64,000 bases of DNA from Kiloniellaceae bacterium. GTDB taxonomy: Bacteria; Pseudomonadota; Alphaproteobacteria; Kiloniellales; Kiloniellaceae. The DNA lies in the NCBI GenBank assembly GCA_009377535.1, contig WHTV01000001.1:106421-170420 (forward strand), given 5' to 3'. A program made the position numbers and the translations under genes. Shown here piece after piece: positions 8,819 through 17,902 of the stretch (positions within the stretch are counted from its first letter, which is position 1; every line of letters starts with the position of its first letter). The notes below the pieces were generated by a model. That model ran no database searches. It saw nothing but the letters and a program-made list of their open reading frames with translations, and was not told the DNA's origin.

Positions 8819-9721
8819 CTAAGCGGCCAGCTTCAGAGGTTGCGGCGCCCGCTCGCTGAGGAAAGCCGGGCGCGGCCTGCTGGCGCCGAAGGGCTCGACC
8901 ACAGCATTGCTCATCGCGTTGTATGCGAAGAAGGCGTTGGAGCGCGGGAAGGGGGTGATGTTGCTGTTGGAGCCGTGCATCAGGTTGCAATCGAATACGG
9001 TGGCCGACCCGGCCTTGCCTGTAGCGACAGCGATTCCGCCGGCTTCCACCATGCGGGCCAGCGACTCGTCGTCGGGAACGCCGTACTCCTGTTTCTTGAG
9101 GGACTTCTTGTAGTGGTCGTCGGGCGTTTCGCCGACGCAGGACAGGAACCACCAGTGCGATCCCGGGATCACCATCAGCGGGCCGTTGAAGCTATCGTTG
9201 TCGGTCAGCGCCACTGAAATGCTGAGGGCCCGCATGCGCGGCATGCCGTCCTCGACGTGCCAAGTTTCGAAGTCCGAGTGCCAGTAGAATTCCTTGGCAC
9301 GGAAGCCCGGCTTGAAGTTCAGGCGGGACTGGTTGACGTAGATGGCGTCGTCCAGCACCTGGCTGACCAGTCCGGCCAGGCGCGGGTCGCGCGCCAAGCT
9401 GTCGAACAGAGGGCTCACCTTATGGATTTCGAAGATGGTGCGCACCGTGCCGCTCCCCGGCTCGGTAATGGTGCTCTCCCGCTCGGTTATCGTGGGCTCG
9501 CGGCTCAAGCGCCCCAGTTCGGCGCGCAGCGCCGCCACTTCCTCGCCATCCAGCAATTCGGGGAGAATCAGATAGCCGTCGCGCTCATAGTCCGCGAGCT
9601 GACGCGGCGACAAAGGTCCCACGGAGCGCTCGGCGTTGCCGTAGACCACCGGGTCGAGCCGCGGCAGCCATTCGGGAGAGGGCGCAATGCGCGATGGATA
9701 GGGATCTTCCAAGGGTCTCAT
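8819..9721 (-). CDS. ectD: ectoine hydroxylase
   Basis: FYWHSDFETWHVEDGMP EctD signature with Fe-binding HxD; cluster context. Confidence 0.96.
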   Translation of the reverse strand: MRPLEDPYPSRIAPSPEWLPRLDPVVYGNAERSVGPLSPRQLADYERDGYLILPELLDGEEVAALRAELGRLSREPTITERESTITEPGSGTVRTIFEIHKVSPLFDSLARDPRLAGLVSQVLDDAIYVNQSRLNFKPGFRAKEFYWHSDFETWHVEDGMPRMRALSISVALTDNDSFNGPLMVIPGSHWWFLSCVGETPDDHYKKSLKKQEYGVPDDESLARMVEAGGIAVATGKAGSATVFDCNLMHGSNSNITPFPRSNAFFAYNAMSNAVVEPFGASRPRPAFLSERAPQPLKLAA

Positions 9722-9781
9722 TTACTCCTCGTCCGGTTGCTCTTTCATGTACCTCATCACGTGCTTTGAACGAACCGAGCC

Positions 9782-10177
9782 TCAAACGGCCTCCTCTTCC
9801 TCCAGTGCATAGGCGCCGTCGGGGCCGTGCACTTCCTTGCCGTTGACGGGCGGATTGAAGCAGCAGGCCATGACCATCTCGGCCTCGCCGCGCAGGATGT
9901 GCTCGTCGTGCTTGTCGAGGGCGTACATCACGCCGGGCCGGATCGCGTGCACCTCGCCGGTGGCGCAGTCCTCGATGGAACCCTCCCCGGAGATGCAGTA
10001 GACGGACTCCATGTGGTTCTTATAGTGCATGCGAAGCTCGGCGCCCTGGTAGATCGTGGTGATGTGGAAGCTGAAGCCCATGGCGTCGCCCTTCAGCAGC
10101 AGGCGCACGCTCTCCCAGCCTTGCGAGACGATCCGGCGCTCGCTGTCCTTGGCTGTGTTGTAGTCCCTGACGATCAT
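9782..10177 (-). CDS. ectC: L-ectoine synthase
   Basis: [16 protein letters not shown]...[12 protein letters not shown] and cupin [16 protein letters not shown]. Confidence 0.97.
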   Translation of the reverse strand: MIVRDYNTAKDSERRIVSQGWESVRLLLKGDAMGFSFHITTIYQGAELRMHYKNHMESVYCISGEGSIEDCATGEVHAIRPGVMYALDKHDEHILRGEAEMVMACCFNPPVNGKEVHGPDGAYALEEEEAV

Positions 10178-10191
10178 CTTATTCTTCTCCT

Positions 10192-11460
10192 TCAGGCCGC
10201 GGCGGCCGCACGATGGGTTTCCGCGAAGGCTTTTGCCAGAATGTCGAGGCCGGCGTCCAGCTGCTCCTGTTTGATGGTCAGCGGCGCCAGCACCTTCACG
10301 ATCTGATCCTGCGCGCCGGAGGTCTCGATCACCAAGCCGCGCTCGAAGCAGGCGGCACAGATCGCCGAGGCCGTCTTGCCCTCGCCGACGTCGATGCCGC
10401 GGAACATGCCGCGCCCCTTGGTGGCGTAGCCGTGTTTCTTGGCGATCTCCGCCAGGCGCTCGCCCAAGTGCTCGCCCTTGGCGGCGATCTTCCCGGCGAA
10501 GGCACCGTTCTTCCAGAACTTCTCCAGCGCCACCCTGGCCGTGACGAAGGCGTGGTTGTTGCCGCGGAAGGTGCCGTTGTGCTCGGCCGGCTGCCAGATG
10601 TCATGCTCCGGCTTCAGCAACACCATGGCGAAGGGCAGTCCCATGCCGGAGAGCGACTTAGCCAGGGTGACGATATCCGGCGAAATGCCCATCTCCTCGA
10701 AGGAGAAGAACGTTCCGGTGCGCCCGCAGCCGGCCTGGATGTCATCGACGATCAGCAGGCTGCCGTGCTTATGCGCCAGCTGCTCCAGGGCCTGCATCCA
10801 CTCGGTCGATGCGGCATTGAGGCCGCCCTCGCCCTGCACCGTTTCGACGATGAAGGCCGCCGGCGCCTCGAGGCCGCTGGACGAGTCGTCGAGCATCTGC
10901 CCCAGCATCTCCAGGCCCGTGGTGCCGTCGGCGAGGTAGCCGTCGTAGGGCATCCGGGTGACTCCCTCGAGCGGCAGGCCGGCGCCGCCGCGGTGGTAGC
11001 CGTTGCCGGTGCAGGCCAGCGCCCCCAGGGTGACACCGTGGAAGCCGTTGGTGAAGGCGACCACCTGGCGGCGCCCGGTCACCTTGCGGGCCAGCTTGAG
11101 GGCCGCCTCGACGGCATTGGCGCCGGTCGGGCCGGTGAACTGCAGGCGGTAGTCCATGCCGCGCGGCTCAAGGATGATCTTCTCGAAGGCGCCGATGAAT
11201 GCGCCTTTGGCCTCGGTATACATGTCGAGGCCATGGGTGACGCCATCGCGCAGAATATAATCGACCAGCGCCAGCTTCATGTCCGGATCGTTATGTCCGT
11301 AGTTCAGCGTCGAGCAGCCCGCCAGGAAGTCGATGTAGCGGCGGCCGTCCGCGGCAATCAACTCGGCGCCCTGGGCGCGCTCGAAGACGATCGGGAAGCT
11401 GCGGCAGTAGCTGCGGACTTCCGATTCTCTGCGGGTGAAGGTCTCGATGGCTGCGGACAT
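10192..11460 (-). CDS. ectB: diaminobutyrate-2-oxoglutarate transaminase; in this sequence the C-terminal part of one continuous EctA-EctB reading frame (10192-12033)
   Basis: [50 protein letters not shown]; own ATG at 11460 with GAGG 6 nt upstream. Confidence 0.96.
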   Translation of the reverse strand: MSAAIETFTRRESEVRSYCRSFPIVFERAQGAELIAADGRRYIDFLAGCSTLNYGHNDPDMKLALVDYILRDGVTHGLDMYTEAKGAFIGAFEKIILEPRGMDYRLQFTGPTGANAVEAALKLARKVTGRRQVVAFTNGFHGVTLGALACTGNGYHRGGAGLPLEGVTRMPYDGYLADGTTGLEMLGQMLDDSSSGLEAPAAFIVETVQGEGGLNAASTEWMQALEQLAHKHGSLLIVDDIQAGCGRTGTFFSFEEMGISPDIVTLAKSLSGMGLPFAMVLLKPEHDIWQPAEHNGTFRGNNHAFVTARVALEKFWKNGAFAGKIAAKGEHLGERLAEIAKKHGYATKGRGMFRGIDVGEGKTASAICAACFERGLVIETSGAQDQIVKVLAPLTIKQEQLDAGLDILAKAFAETHRAAAAA

Positions 11461-12033
11461 GAAGGGCCTCAAATGCTGTGACGGGGGGAATGGGCGGCGG
11501 GCGACGCGATCGAAGGGGCCGATTTCCACCAGATGCTCGGTGTCGTGCCGGCCGCCGAAATGGGCCTCGCGCTCGAAGTGCGCGTCGTCGGCGATCGGCG
11601 CGCCGAGATCGTCGGCGATGGCGCGGAACAGCGCCCAGGATGCCGCGTTGTCGCGGGTGATGGTGCTGTGAATGTAATGGACCGGCGCGCAGGCCTTGCG
11701 CTTCAGCAGCTCGCGGACAAGTTGCTTAGCGACGCCGCGACCGCGCGCGTCGGGGTGAACGGCGACCTGCCAGACGAACAGCGTGTCCGGCTTCTCCGGC
11801 GGCAGGTAGCCGGAGACCCAGCCGATCGGCTTGCCGTCGGCCTCCGCCAGGGCACAGGTGCCGGCAAAATGCGAACACTGCAGAAGGTTGCAGTACATGG
11901 AATTGTCGTCGAGCGCCTCGATGCTCTTGATGAGCGCCCAGATCCGCGCCCCGTCGGCTTTGCGCGGCCGGCGGTAGGTGACCGCCCGGCTTTTCTGGCT
12001 GCGGGGGGCATGAACGGCTTGGTCGAGTTGCAT
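11461..12033 (-). CDS. ectA: L-2,4-diaminobutyrate acetyltransferase; reads through into EctB in this sequence
   Basis: RRPRKADGARIWALIK, DDNSMYCNLLQCSHFAGTCALAE, FVWQVAVHPDARGRGVAKQL; ATG 12033 with GGAG 9 nt upstream. Confidence 0.94.
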
Positions 12034-12065
12034 TGTGGTCTTCTCCAGGCGGCGGAATTGGCCAG

Positions 12066-12094
12066 ATAATTTGTATATCAAACTAAATTGTCAA
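12066..12094 (-). promoter_or_regulatory. sigma70-like promoter of the ect operon
   Basis: Minus strand TTGACA (12094-12089), 17-nt spacer, AATTAT (12071-12066), about 33 nt upstream of the ectA ATG. Confidence 0.6.
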
Positions 12095-12341
12095 CCGTAA
12101 AGGCAGGGCCGATCCGGCGCCGCCGGATAAGAATTCAGGAATATTGTTCGGAAATGCGCGCGAGATGGCAAAGTTCCTGAAATCTAACAAGACTCACAGA
12201 TCGAAGTGAAGATGAAGTATGGAGAAAAGATATTTCGTTAGCAGAACTAAATGCCTTATTGGCCGGCCTGGGGCAGGGCCTTAGAATCCAGGCAAGAAAG
12301 GTTCGATTCTCGAAGCAGTCACGGAAGGCGACAGAAGCTCC

Positions 12342-12827
12342 ATGCAGCGGCGCTCACAGCAGGCCCTCTCAGCCATGCGCCAGATCCTGCGCGCGACGGA
12401 GAACTATGGCCGCAAGCTGGCCCGCTCGACGGGGCTGACGGCCTCCCAACTCCTGCTGCTGCAAGTGCTCGACCAGCACGGCGAGACCACGGCGGGCCAG
12501 ATCGCCGCCCACATGGGCATCACCCAGGCGACCACCACCAGCCTGCTGCACAAGCTGGAGGCGCGCAATCTGGTGAGCCGCCAGCGCGGCGACAGCGACC
12601 GCCGCCAGGTCTGGCTGTCGCTCACCGAGGAGGGCCGTGAGAAGCTCGCGGCGGCGCCGGACGGTCTGCAGGGAATTTTCAAGGAGCGATTCGAGAATCT
12701 GGATTCCTGGGAACAGGCCATGCTGGTCGCCGCCCTGGAGCGGGTCGTCGCCATGCTCGATGCGGAGGCCCTGGACGCGGCACCGGTGCTCGACGTGGGC
12801 GCCCTCGACCGTGACCAGCAGCCCTAA
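12342..12827 (+). CDS. ectR: MarR-family regulator divergent from ectAB (EctR-like)
   Basis: MarR wHTH: LLLLQVLDQHGETTAGQIAAHMGITQATTTSLLHKLEARNLVSRQRGDSDRRQVWLSLTEEG; divergent position. Confidence 0.75.
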   Translation: MQRRSQQALSAMRQILRATENYGRKLARSTGLTASQLLLLQVLDQHGETTAGQIAAHMGITQATTTSLLHKLEARNLVSRQRGDSDRRQVWLSLTEEGREKLAAAPDGLQGIFKERFENLDSWEQAMLVAALERVVAMLDAEALDAAPVLDVGALDRDQQP

Positions 12828-12840
12828 GCGTCTGGGCCGC

Positions 12841-13251
12841 CTAGCGGCTGACCACCACCATCTTCTCGATGACGTCGTCCATCTGCCGGTCGTCGACCAG
12901 GATGTGGAGAACCTCCAGCGTGGGCAGCAGGTTGCTCCGCTTGCCGATCCGGATCACCGGGTTCTTGCCGGGGATCAGCATGCGGCGTTCCCCGAAATTG
13001 AGCCGCAGGAAGAGGTCGCCGTCCTCCTCGAACCACCAGGGCTCGGGGTGCCGGTAGGTCATCCGCTTGACGGTCTCGCCGTTCTCTTCGACGTACTCGT
13101 GGCTCGGGTAGGTGTAGTCCGGATCGTGCGCCAGGCCGATCTGGTGATCGAGGCCGGTCAGGAAGATGCGGCGCAGGTCTTCCATGCGGCGGTCGACCAG
13201 CTTCTTGCGGCGCGCCGGATTGTGGGTGCGCGGCGCCCGGGCGGGCACCAC
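12841..13251 (-). CDS. hypothetical protein (136 aa)
   Basis: ORF with balanced composition and an upstream promoter-like motif; family not recognised. Confidence 0.65.
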   Translation of the reverse strand: MVPARAPRTHNPARRKKLVDRRMEDLRRIFLTGLDHQIGLAHDPDYTYPSHEYVEENGETVKRMTYRHPEPWWFEEDGDLFLRLNFGERRMLIPGKNPVIRIGKRSNLLPTLEVLHILVDDRQMDDVIEKMVVVSR

Positions 13252-13328
13252 AAAGTCGAGTTCTGCGCGGGAAACGGAAATGAGAACCTCCAGGCGCCTT
13301 GCCGCGCCGGCTGTGAACAGGAAGCCGA

Positions 13329-13357
13329 ATCCTAGCGGAAAGGGTAGAATTTGTCAA
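13329..13357 (-). promoter_or_regulatory. sigma70-like promoter for the 136-aa ORF
   Basis: Minus strand TTGACA (13357-13352), 17 nt, TAGGAT (13334-13329). Confidence 0.45.
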
Positions 13358-13607
13358 AAAGCGACACCCTGTCGTTTTTACGACAAGGCAAGATTTGTTC
13401 TGCAAGAGAATGCGCCCGGCGTTTCACCGTCGCTCCGGCAGCGGCACCCATGGATCGTCAGCCGCAGCCTTCCTCAGTCCAAGGAGCATCGGTCGCCGCG
13501 TTGTGAAAAATCCGTGTCTGCCGCCTTCTTGCCGGTCTCTTCGGGCAGATGATAGCTTCGCGGCGGTTTACCGGCCGGCGACGGCATCAGCAGGGGACGC
13601 GGCAGGA

Positions 13608-13967
13608 ATGACAGCTGACCAGGGGACTTCCCCGGAAATCACTTACGAAGACTTCGCGCGGGTCGACGTGCGGGTCGGCACCATCGTCGATGCTCAGCCC
13701 TTTCCCGAGGCGCGGCGACCGGCGCTGAAGCTGTGGGTCGACCTGGGCGCGGCGATCGGCGTGAAGAAGACCTCGGCGCAGATCACCCTGCACTACGACC
13801 CTGGCCGCCTGGTCGGCAAGCAGGTCGCCGCGGTGGTGAATTTCCCGCCGCGCCAGATCGGCAAGTTCATGTCGGAAATTCTGGTGCTCGGCTTTCCCGA
13901 CGAGGCGGGCGAGGTGGTGCTGGTCACGCCGGACCTGCCGGTGCCCAACGGCGGCCGGCTCTACTAG
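13608..13967 (+). CDS. csaA: CsaA-like tRNA-binding domain protein
   Basis: DFARVDVRVGTIVDAQPFPEARRPALKLWVDLG; QVAAVVNFPPRQIGKFMSEILVLGF. Confidence 0.93.
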   Translation: MTADQGTSPEITYEDFARVDVRVGTIVDAQPFPEARRPALKLWVDLGAAIGVKKTSAQITLHYDPGRLVGKQVAAVVNFPPRQIGKFMSEILVLGFPDEAGEVVLVTPDLPVPNGGRLY

Positions 13968-13995
13968 CTCGACTGCACTCTACTAGCTTGACTGC
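13961..13995. repeat. short tandem duplication spanning the csaA stop codon
   Basis: CTACTAGCTCGACTGC (13961-13976) and CTACTAGCTTGACTGC (13980-13995), 15/16 identical, 19-nt period. Confidence 0.8.
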
Positions 13996-14789
13996 TAGGT
14001 GATGTTGAAGCGCTGCAGGACATCGGCGAGGTCGTCGCCGAACTGGCTGCCGCGGCGGATCAGCCCGACGTTCATCGGCAGGGCCTTGAGCTCCGCATGG
14101 TCGGGATCCAGGCTGGTCAGCAGGGCCACCGGAATCGACTTTGTGGCGGGCATGGAGGCCAGGGCACAGGCCAGGTCGACGCCGCTCATGCGCGGCATGA
14201 CCTGCGCGGTGATCACCAGATCCGGCTTGGTCTCGAGGATGAGCTCCAGCGCCTCGATGGGATTCAGGACGGCGGAGACGCGGTAGCCGCAGGCCGCCAG
14301 CTCACGGCCGACGACCCTGGCGGCGGATCGCTGCGGCAGGACCAGCGTCACGTCCTTGTCCATGATGGTGACGTCTTCGACGTTGAAGGTCTTCTGCTGC
14401 GGCAGCTCGCGCAGCACGGCGGCGACCTTGTCGAGGTCCACCTTTTCGCCGTCCAGCACCGCGCTGATACGGTCGGCGAAGGCGATCAGGTCGTCGGCAT
14501 GCTGGGCTCCGACGGCATCGATCTCGTTGAGGTATTCATCCAGGCGGTGGGTCAGGGGACCGAAGCCGACCAGGTTCACCGCACGGGCCTTCATGCGCAG
14601 GTTGGCCGATTCCTGGGACAGGATCTTGGCGGCCTCTTTCGGGTTGAGGATGCCGTTCTTGACCTGCTGGACGCGCAGCTCGAGGTTGCTGACGAGATCT
14701 CGGGCCTCGTCGATGACCTCGCTCTCCACCTGGGAATCGAGTTCCTCTTCCGAAATCAATCCACGCGTAACGGCCATGGCCTTCTCCAA
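13995..14789 (-). CDS. receiver-domain-like protein with degenerate acceptor site and HPt-like N-terminal region
   Basis: C-terminal REC-like fold (PDLVITAQVMPRMSGVDLACAL, IPVALLTSLDPDHAELKALPM). Confidence 0.7.
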   Translation of the reverse strand: MEKAMAVTRGLISEEELDSQVESEVIDEARDLVSNLELRVQQVKNGILNPKEAAKILSQESANLRMKARAVNLVGFGPLTHRLDEYLNEIDAVGAQHADDLIAFADRISAVLDGEKVDLDKVAAVLRELPQQKTFNVEDVTIMDKDVTLVLPQRSAARVVGRELAACGYRVSAVLNPIEALELILETKPDLVITAQVMPRMSGVDLACALASMPATKSIPVALLTSLDPDHAELKALPMNVGLIRRGSQFGDDLADVLQRFNIT

Positions 14790-14928
14790 ACCTTACAGTA
14801 CGATATTTTTTGCTTAAGTGGCGGCCGGACTAGGTTAGGCCGGCAGGAGTTAACGCCGTATAAACAGGTCAAATCGCCAGGAAAGGTGAGCACAACCGTG
14901 CCGGGAAGCCGGCGGACTTCGGTCCGGA

Positions 14929-16287
14929 TCAAACCGGTAGCCAGATGCGCGCCCTCAGGCCGCCGCCGGGCGCTGCTTCCAAGGCTACGTCGCCGCCGTG
15001 GCTGCGCGCCACATCGCGCGCGATGGTCAGGCCGAGGCCGATGCCGCCGGTAGCCGGATTGCGCGACTGCTCGAGCCGGAAGAAGGGCTTGAAGACGTCC
15101 TCGTAGCTCTCCGGCGGAATGCCCGGGCCATCGTCGTCGATCGTCACTTCGACCAAGCTCTTGCGGCGACCGGCCCTGACGGCGACATGCTGGCCGTGGC
15201 GCTGGGCATTGGCGATCAGGTTGGTCAGGCAGCGGCGCATGCCTTCGCGGCGCAGCGGCAGGGTGAGGTCCTGCTCGACGTGCAGGTCGAGCGCGCGACC
15301 ATCGCGGGTCAACTGCGTCACCACATCGCGCAGCAGGCGACCGAGGTCGGTCGGCGCCGGTGTCTCCTGGCCTTCGCCGCGGGCAAAGGCAAGGTACCCC
15401 TCCACCATGTGCTCCATCTCCGAGACATCGGCCTGCAGGTATTTTGCGTCGGGGACCTCCTGCAGCATTTCCAATTGCAGCTTCATGCGGGTGAGCGGCG
15501 TGCGCAGGTCATGGCTGACGCCCGCCAGCATCTCGGTGCGTTGCTGGATCTGCCGCTTGATGCGGTCGCGCATGCTGATGAAGGCGACGGCGGCCTGGCG
15601 GACTTCCGTCGCACCTTCCGGCTTGAAGTCGCGCACCTCCCGGCCCTTGCCGAAGCTGTCGGCGGCGTGCGCCAGGCGACGGATCGGTTTCACCTGATTG
15701 CGCATGAAGACGACAGCGATGCCGAACAGCAGGATCGAGCTGCCGATGGTCCAGGAGATGAAGATGTAGGTGGTGGAGGAGAAGAGCCTTTCGCTGGTGA
15801 CCAGCACGCGCAGCACGCCTTGCGGAAGTTGTACCAGAATCTCGACGCGCTCGCGGATCGAGCGCGTGTCGATCGCGAAGCGCCGGCCCAGGCGTTCGCG
15901 CAGCGCGTCCTCCAACCGCGCCTCGACCACGCTGCGGACGCTGCCGGGGCGCGCCAGCATCGGCAGCTCGACGGCCTCCGTCAGGCTGAGTTGGAGCTGC
16001 ATCGTCGAGCGTGCCAGCTGAAAGACCTCGCGCCGATGCTGCAAGCCGGGGTCCTGCTCCAAGAGGGCGATCACCGCTGCGACATCGCCGGCAAGGCCCT
16101 GGGCCAGCCGCTTTGTAATGGTGTCGTAGTGACGATCGTAGAACACCCAGGTGGAGATCACCTGCAGCAGGATGAGCGGCGTGATGATGATCAGGACGGC
16201 GCGGCCGAGCAGCGAGCGCGGCAGGAAGCGCCGGACCGGGCCGGGCGTGCCGTGCGGATAGAGCGGGTCTGGCGGCGAAGAGGTCAT
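14929..16287 (-). CDS. sensor histidine kinase, EnvZ-like
   Basis: Two TM segments; MLAGVSHDLRTPLTRMKLQLEM H-box; DDGPGIPPE and GIGLGLTIARDVARSHGG. Confidence 0.9.
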   Translation of the reverse strand: MTSSPPDPLYPHGTPGPVRRFLPRSLLGRAVLIIITPLILLQVISTWVFYDRHYDTITKRLAQGLAGDVAAVIALLEQDPGLQHRREVFQLARSTMQLQLSLTEAVELPMLARPGSVRSVVEARLEDALRERLGRRFAIDTRSIRERVEILVQLPQGVLRVLVTSERLFSSTTYIFISWTIGSSILLFGIAVVFMRNQVKPIRRLAHAADSFGKGREVRDFKPEGATEVRQAAVAFISMRDRIKRQIQQRTEMLAGVSHDLRTPLTRMKLQLEMLQEVPDAKYLQADVSEMEHMVEGYLAFARGEGQETPAPTDLGRLLRDVVTQLTRDGRALDLHVEQDLTLPLRREGMRRCLTNLIANAQRHGQHVAVRAGRRKSLVEVTIDDDGPGIPPESYEDVFKPFFRLEQSRNPATGGIGLGLTIARDVARSHGGDVALEAAPGGGLRARIWLPV

Positions 16288-16336
16288 CGGCCGGGAAAAC
16301 GGAAGGCGGCGCGGCGGCAGATCACTCGGCGAAGCA

Positions 16337-17047
16337 TCAGTCGGGCATCAGCACGTAACCGGTGCCACGCACGGTCTGCAGGTAGCGCGGGAACTTCGGA
16401 TCGGGCTCGATCTTGCGACGCAGGCGTGTCACCTGCACGTCGATGGTGCGGGTGTTGCCGCTGATCATGCTTTCCTCGCCCAGGGCGTCGCGGGTGATCG
16501 GCTCGCCGGCGCGCCGGGCCAGCGCTTTCAGCAAGGAGGCCTCGGCGGTGGTCAGCCGCACGAAGCTGCCGGCGCGGGTCAGCTCCTCGCGCTCCAGGTC
16601 GAAGCAGAACTCGCCGAAGGTGATCTTGCTCGGCGGCGGTGCCGCCGGCGGTGGCACGCGGCGCAGGATGGCGTTGATGCGCAAGACCAGCTCGCGCGGC
16701 TCGAAGGGCTTCGGCAGGTAGTCGTCGGCGCCGCATTCGAAGCCGGCGATGCGGTTCTCCGTTTCGTTCATGGCGGTCAGCAGCAGGATCGGCACCGCGT
16801 TGTCGTGGCGCAGCGTCTCGGTCAGCTGAAGGCCGGTCTCGCCGGGCATCATGATGTCGAGCACCAGCAGGTCGAAGGCCAGCGCCGCCAGCTTGGCGCG
16901 CGCATCGGCGGCATCGACCGCCGTGGTGACGCGAAAGCCCTGGTCGCTCAGATAGCGCTGTAGCAGGCCGCGCAGGCGCGTGTCGTCGTCGACGACCAGG
17001 ATGTGCGGCTGCTCGGCCGGGGCCTGTTCGCTGGCTTGCTCGCTCAT
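16337..17047 (-). CDS. OmpR/PhoB-type response regulator
   Basis: HILVVDDDTRLR, LLVLDIMMPGETGL, YLPKPFEPRELVLRI; C-terminal wHTH. Confidence 0.93.
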   Translation of the reverse strand: MSEQASEQAPAEQPHILVVDDDTRLRGLLQRYLSDQGFRVTTAVDAADARAKLAALAFDLLVLDIMMPGETGLQLTETLRHDNAVPILLLTAMNETENRIAGFECGADDYLPKPFEPRELVLRINAILRRVPPPAAPPPSKITFGEFCFDLEREELTRAGSFVRLTTAEASLLKALARRAGEPITRDALGEESMISGNTRTIDVQVTRLRRKIEPDPKFPRYLQTVRGTGYVLMPD

Positions 17048-17112
17048 GGCCGGGAGTATAGGGCCGCCCGCAGTGGCCCGCTAGCGGCAGGACTCACCAG
17101 CAATGAGGCAAA

Positions 17113-17655
17113 CTAGCGCCGGCCTGCGGTCTTTGTCGGAGGTGTCTTCGCGGCGGCGGGCCGGCCGGCCAGCTCAGGGCGGTCGAAGCGGCCGCGATCG
17201 GCCGCGTCGATGATGTTGATGAGCACGGTGCGAAAGCCCTCCACCGCCTCGGCACCGGCGCTGCGATAGGCCCGCGCGATGCGCACGCGCTGCTGCTCGG
17301 TCAGCTTGTTCTCCAGTTCGCGGCCCTTGTCGGTGAGGTCCAGGAGGCGCTGACGGCGGTCGCGCAGGCCGGGGCGCTGGGTGATGAAGCCATCCGCCAC
17401 CAGCTGGCTCAGGACCCGGGAGAGCGACTGCTTGGTGATGCGCAGGATGGCCAGCAACTCCGACACTGTGATGCCGGGATTGCGGCCGACGAAGTAGATG
17501 ACCCGGTGGTGGGCACGCCCAAAACCGTAGTCGGCAAGGATCTGGTCCGGCTCGCCGGTGAAGTCGCGGTAGGCGAAGAACAGCAGTTCCATCGCCTGGC
17601 GCAGCTCCTCCTCGCGCAGGAAGAGGGGATTCGGACCGCCTTTTACGTCAGCCAT
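17113..17655 (-). CDS. MarR-family regulator (PetP-like context upstream of an OmpR-type regulator)
   Basis: MADVKGGPNPLFLREEELRQAMELLFFAYRDF; MarR wHTH GITVSELLAILRITKQSLSRVLSQLVADGFI. Confidence 0.85.
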   Translation of the reverse strand: MADVKGGPNPLFLREEELRQAMELLFFAYRDFTGEPDQILADYGFGRAHHRVIYFVGRNPGITVSELLAILRITKQSLSRVLSQLVADGFITQRPGLRDRRQRLLDLTDKGRELENKLTEQQRVRIARAYRSAGAEAVEGFRTVLINIIDAADRGRFDRPELAGRPAAAKTPPTKTAGRR

Positions 17656-17696
17656 ATTGACATATCTACCTAATCTTGTTACATATCGATAGCAAT

Positions 17697-17717
17697 ATTT
17701 GATCGAAAGTATCAAAT
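17697..17717. promoter_or_regulatory. perfect inverted repeat, candidate MarR operator
   Basis: ATTTGAT-CGAAAGT-ATCAAAT, 42 bp upstream of the MarR start. Confidence 0.45.
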
Positions 17718-17902
17718 CGGAACTATTTACCGAAGAAAATCTCTGATCGGTTAGCCTTACTGACTGATCTTCCCTAGATTTCCGGCGCGGCTCTGGGGAA
17801 GGGGTCAGCATCTCCTGCCGGCGGGAAGTCTTACGGGGGCGGGCCGGCCCCGCGCAACGATCAACAATCCTCTCAGCAAGGTTTTTAGGGACGAAACGAG
17901 CA

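Noticed and set aside
7379-9217. 612-aa plus-strand ORF antisense to ask/ectD
   Set aside because: Composition is a His/Gly/Ala/Arg/Asp-rich shadow of a high-GC coding strand; both ask and ectD are unambiguous on the minus strand.
12295-12320. GGTTCGATTC motif resembling a tRNA T-psi-C loop
   Set aside because: Flanking bases do not form a T stem, and no acceptor or anticodon stems could be drawn upstream.
14793-14900. GCCGG...CCGGC dyad upstream of the receiver-like gene
   Set aside because: Several mismatches and a GC-rich background; not distinguishable from chance.
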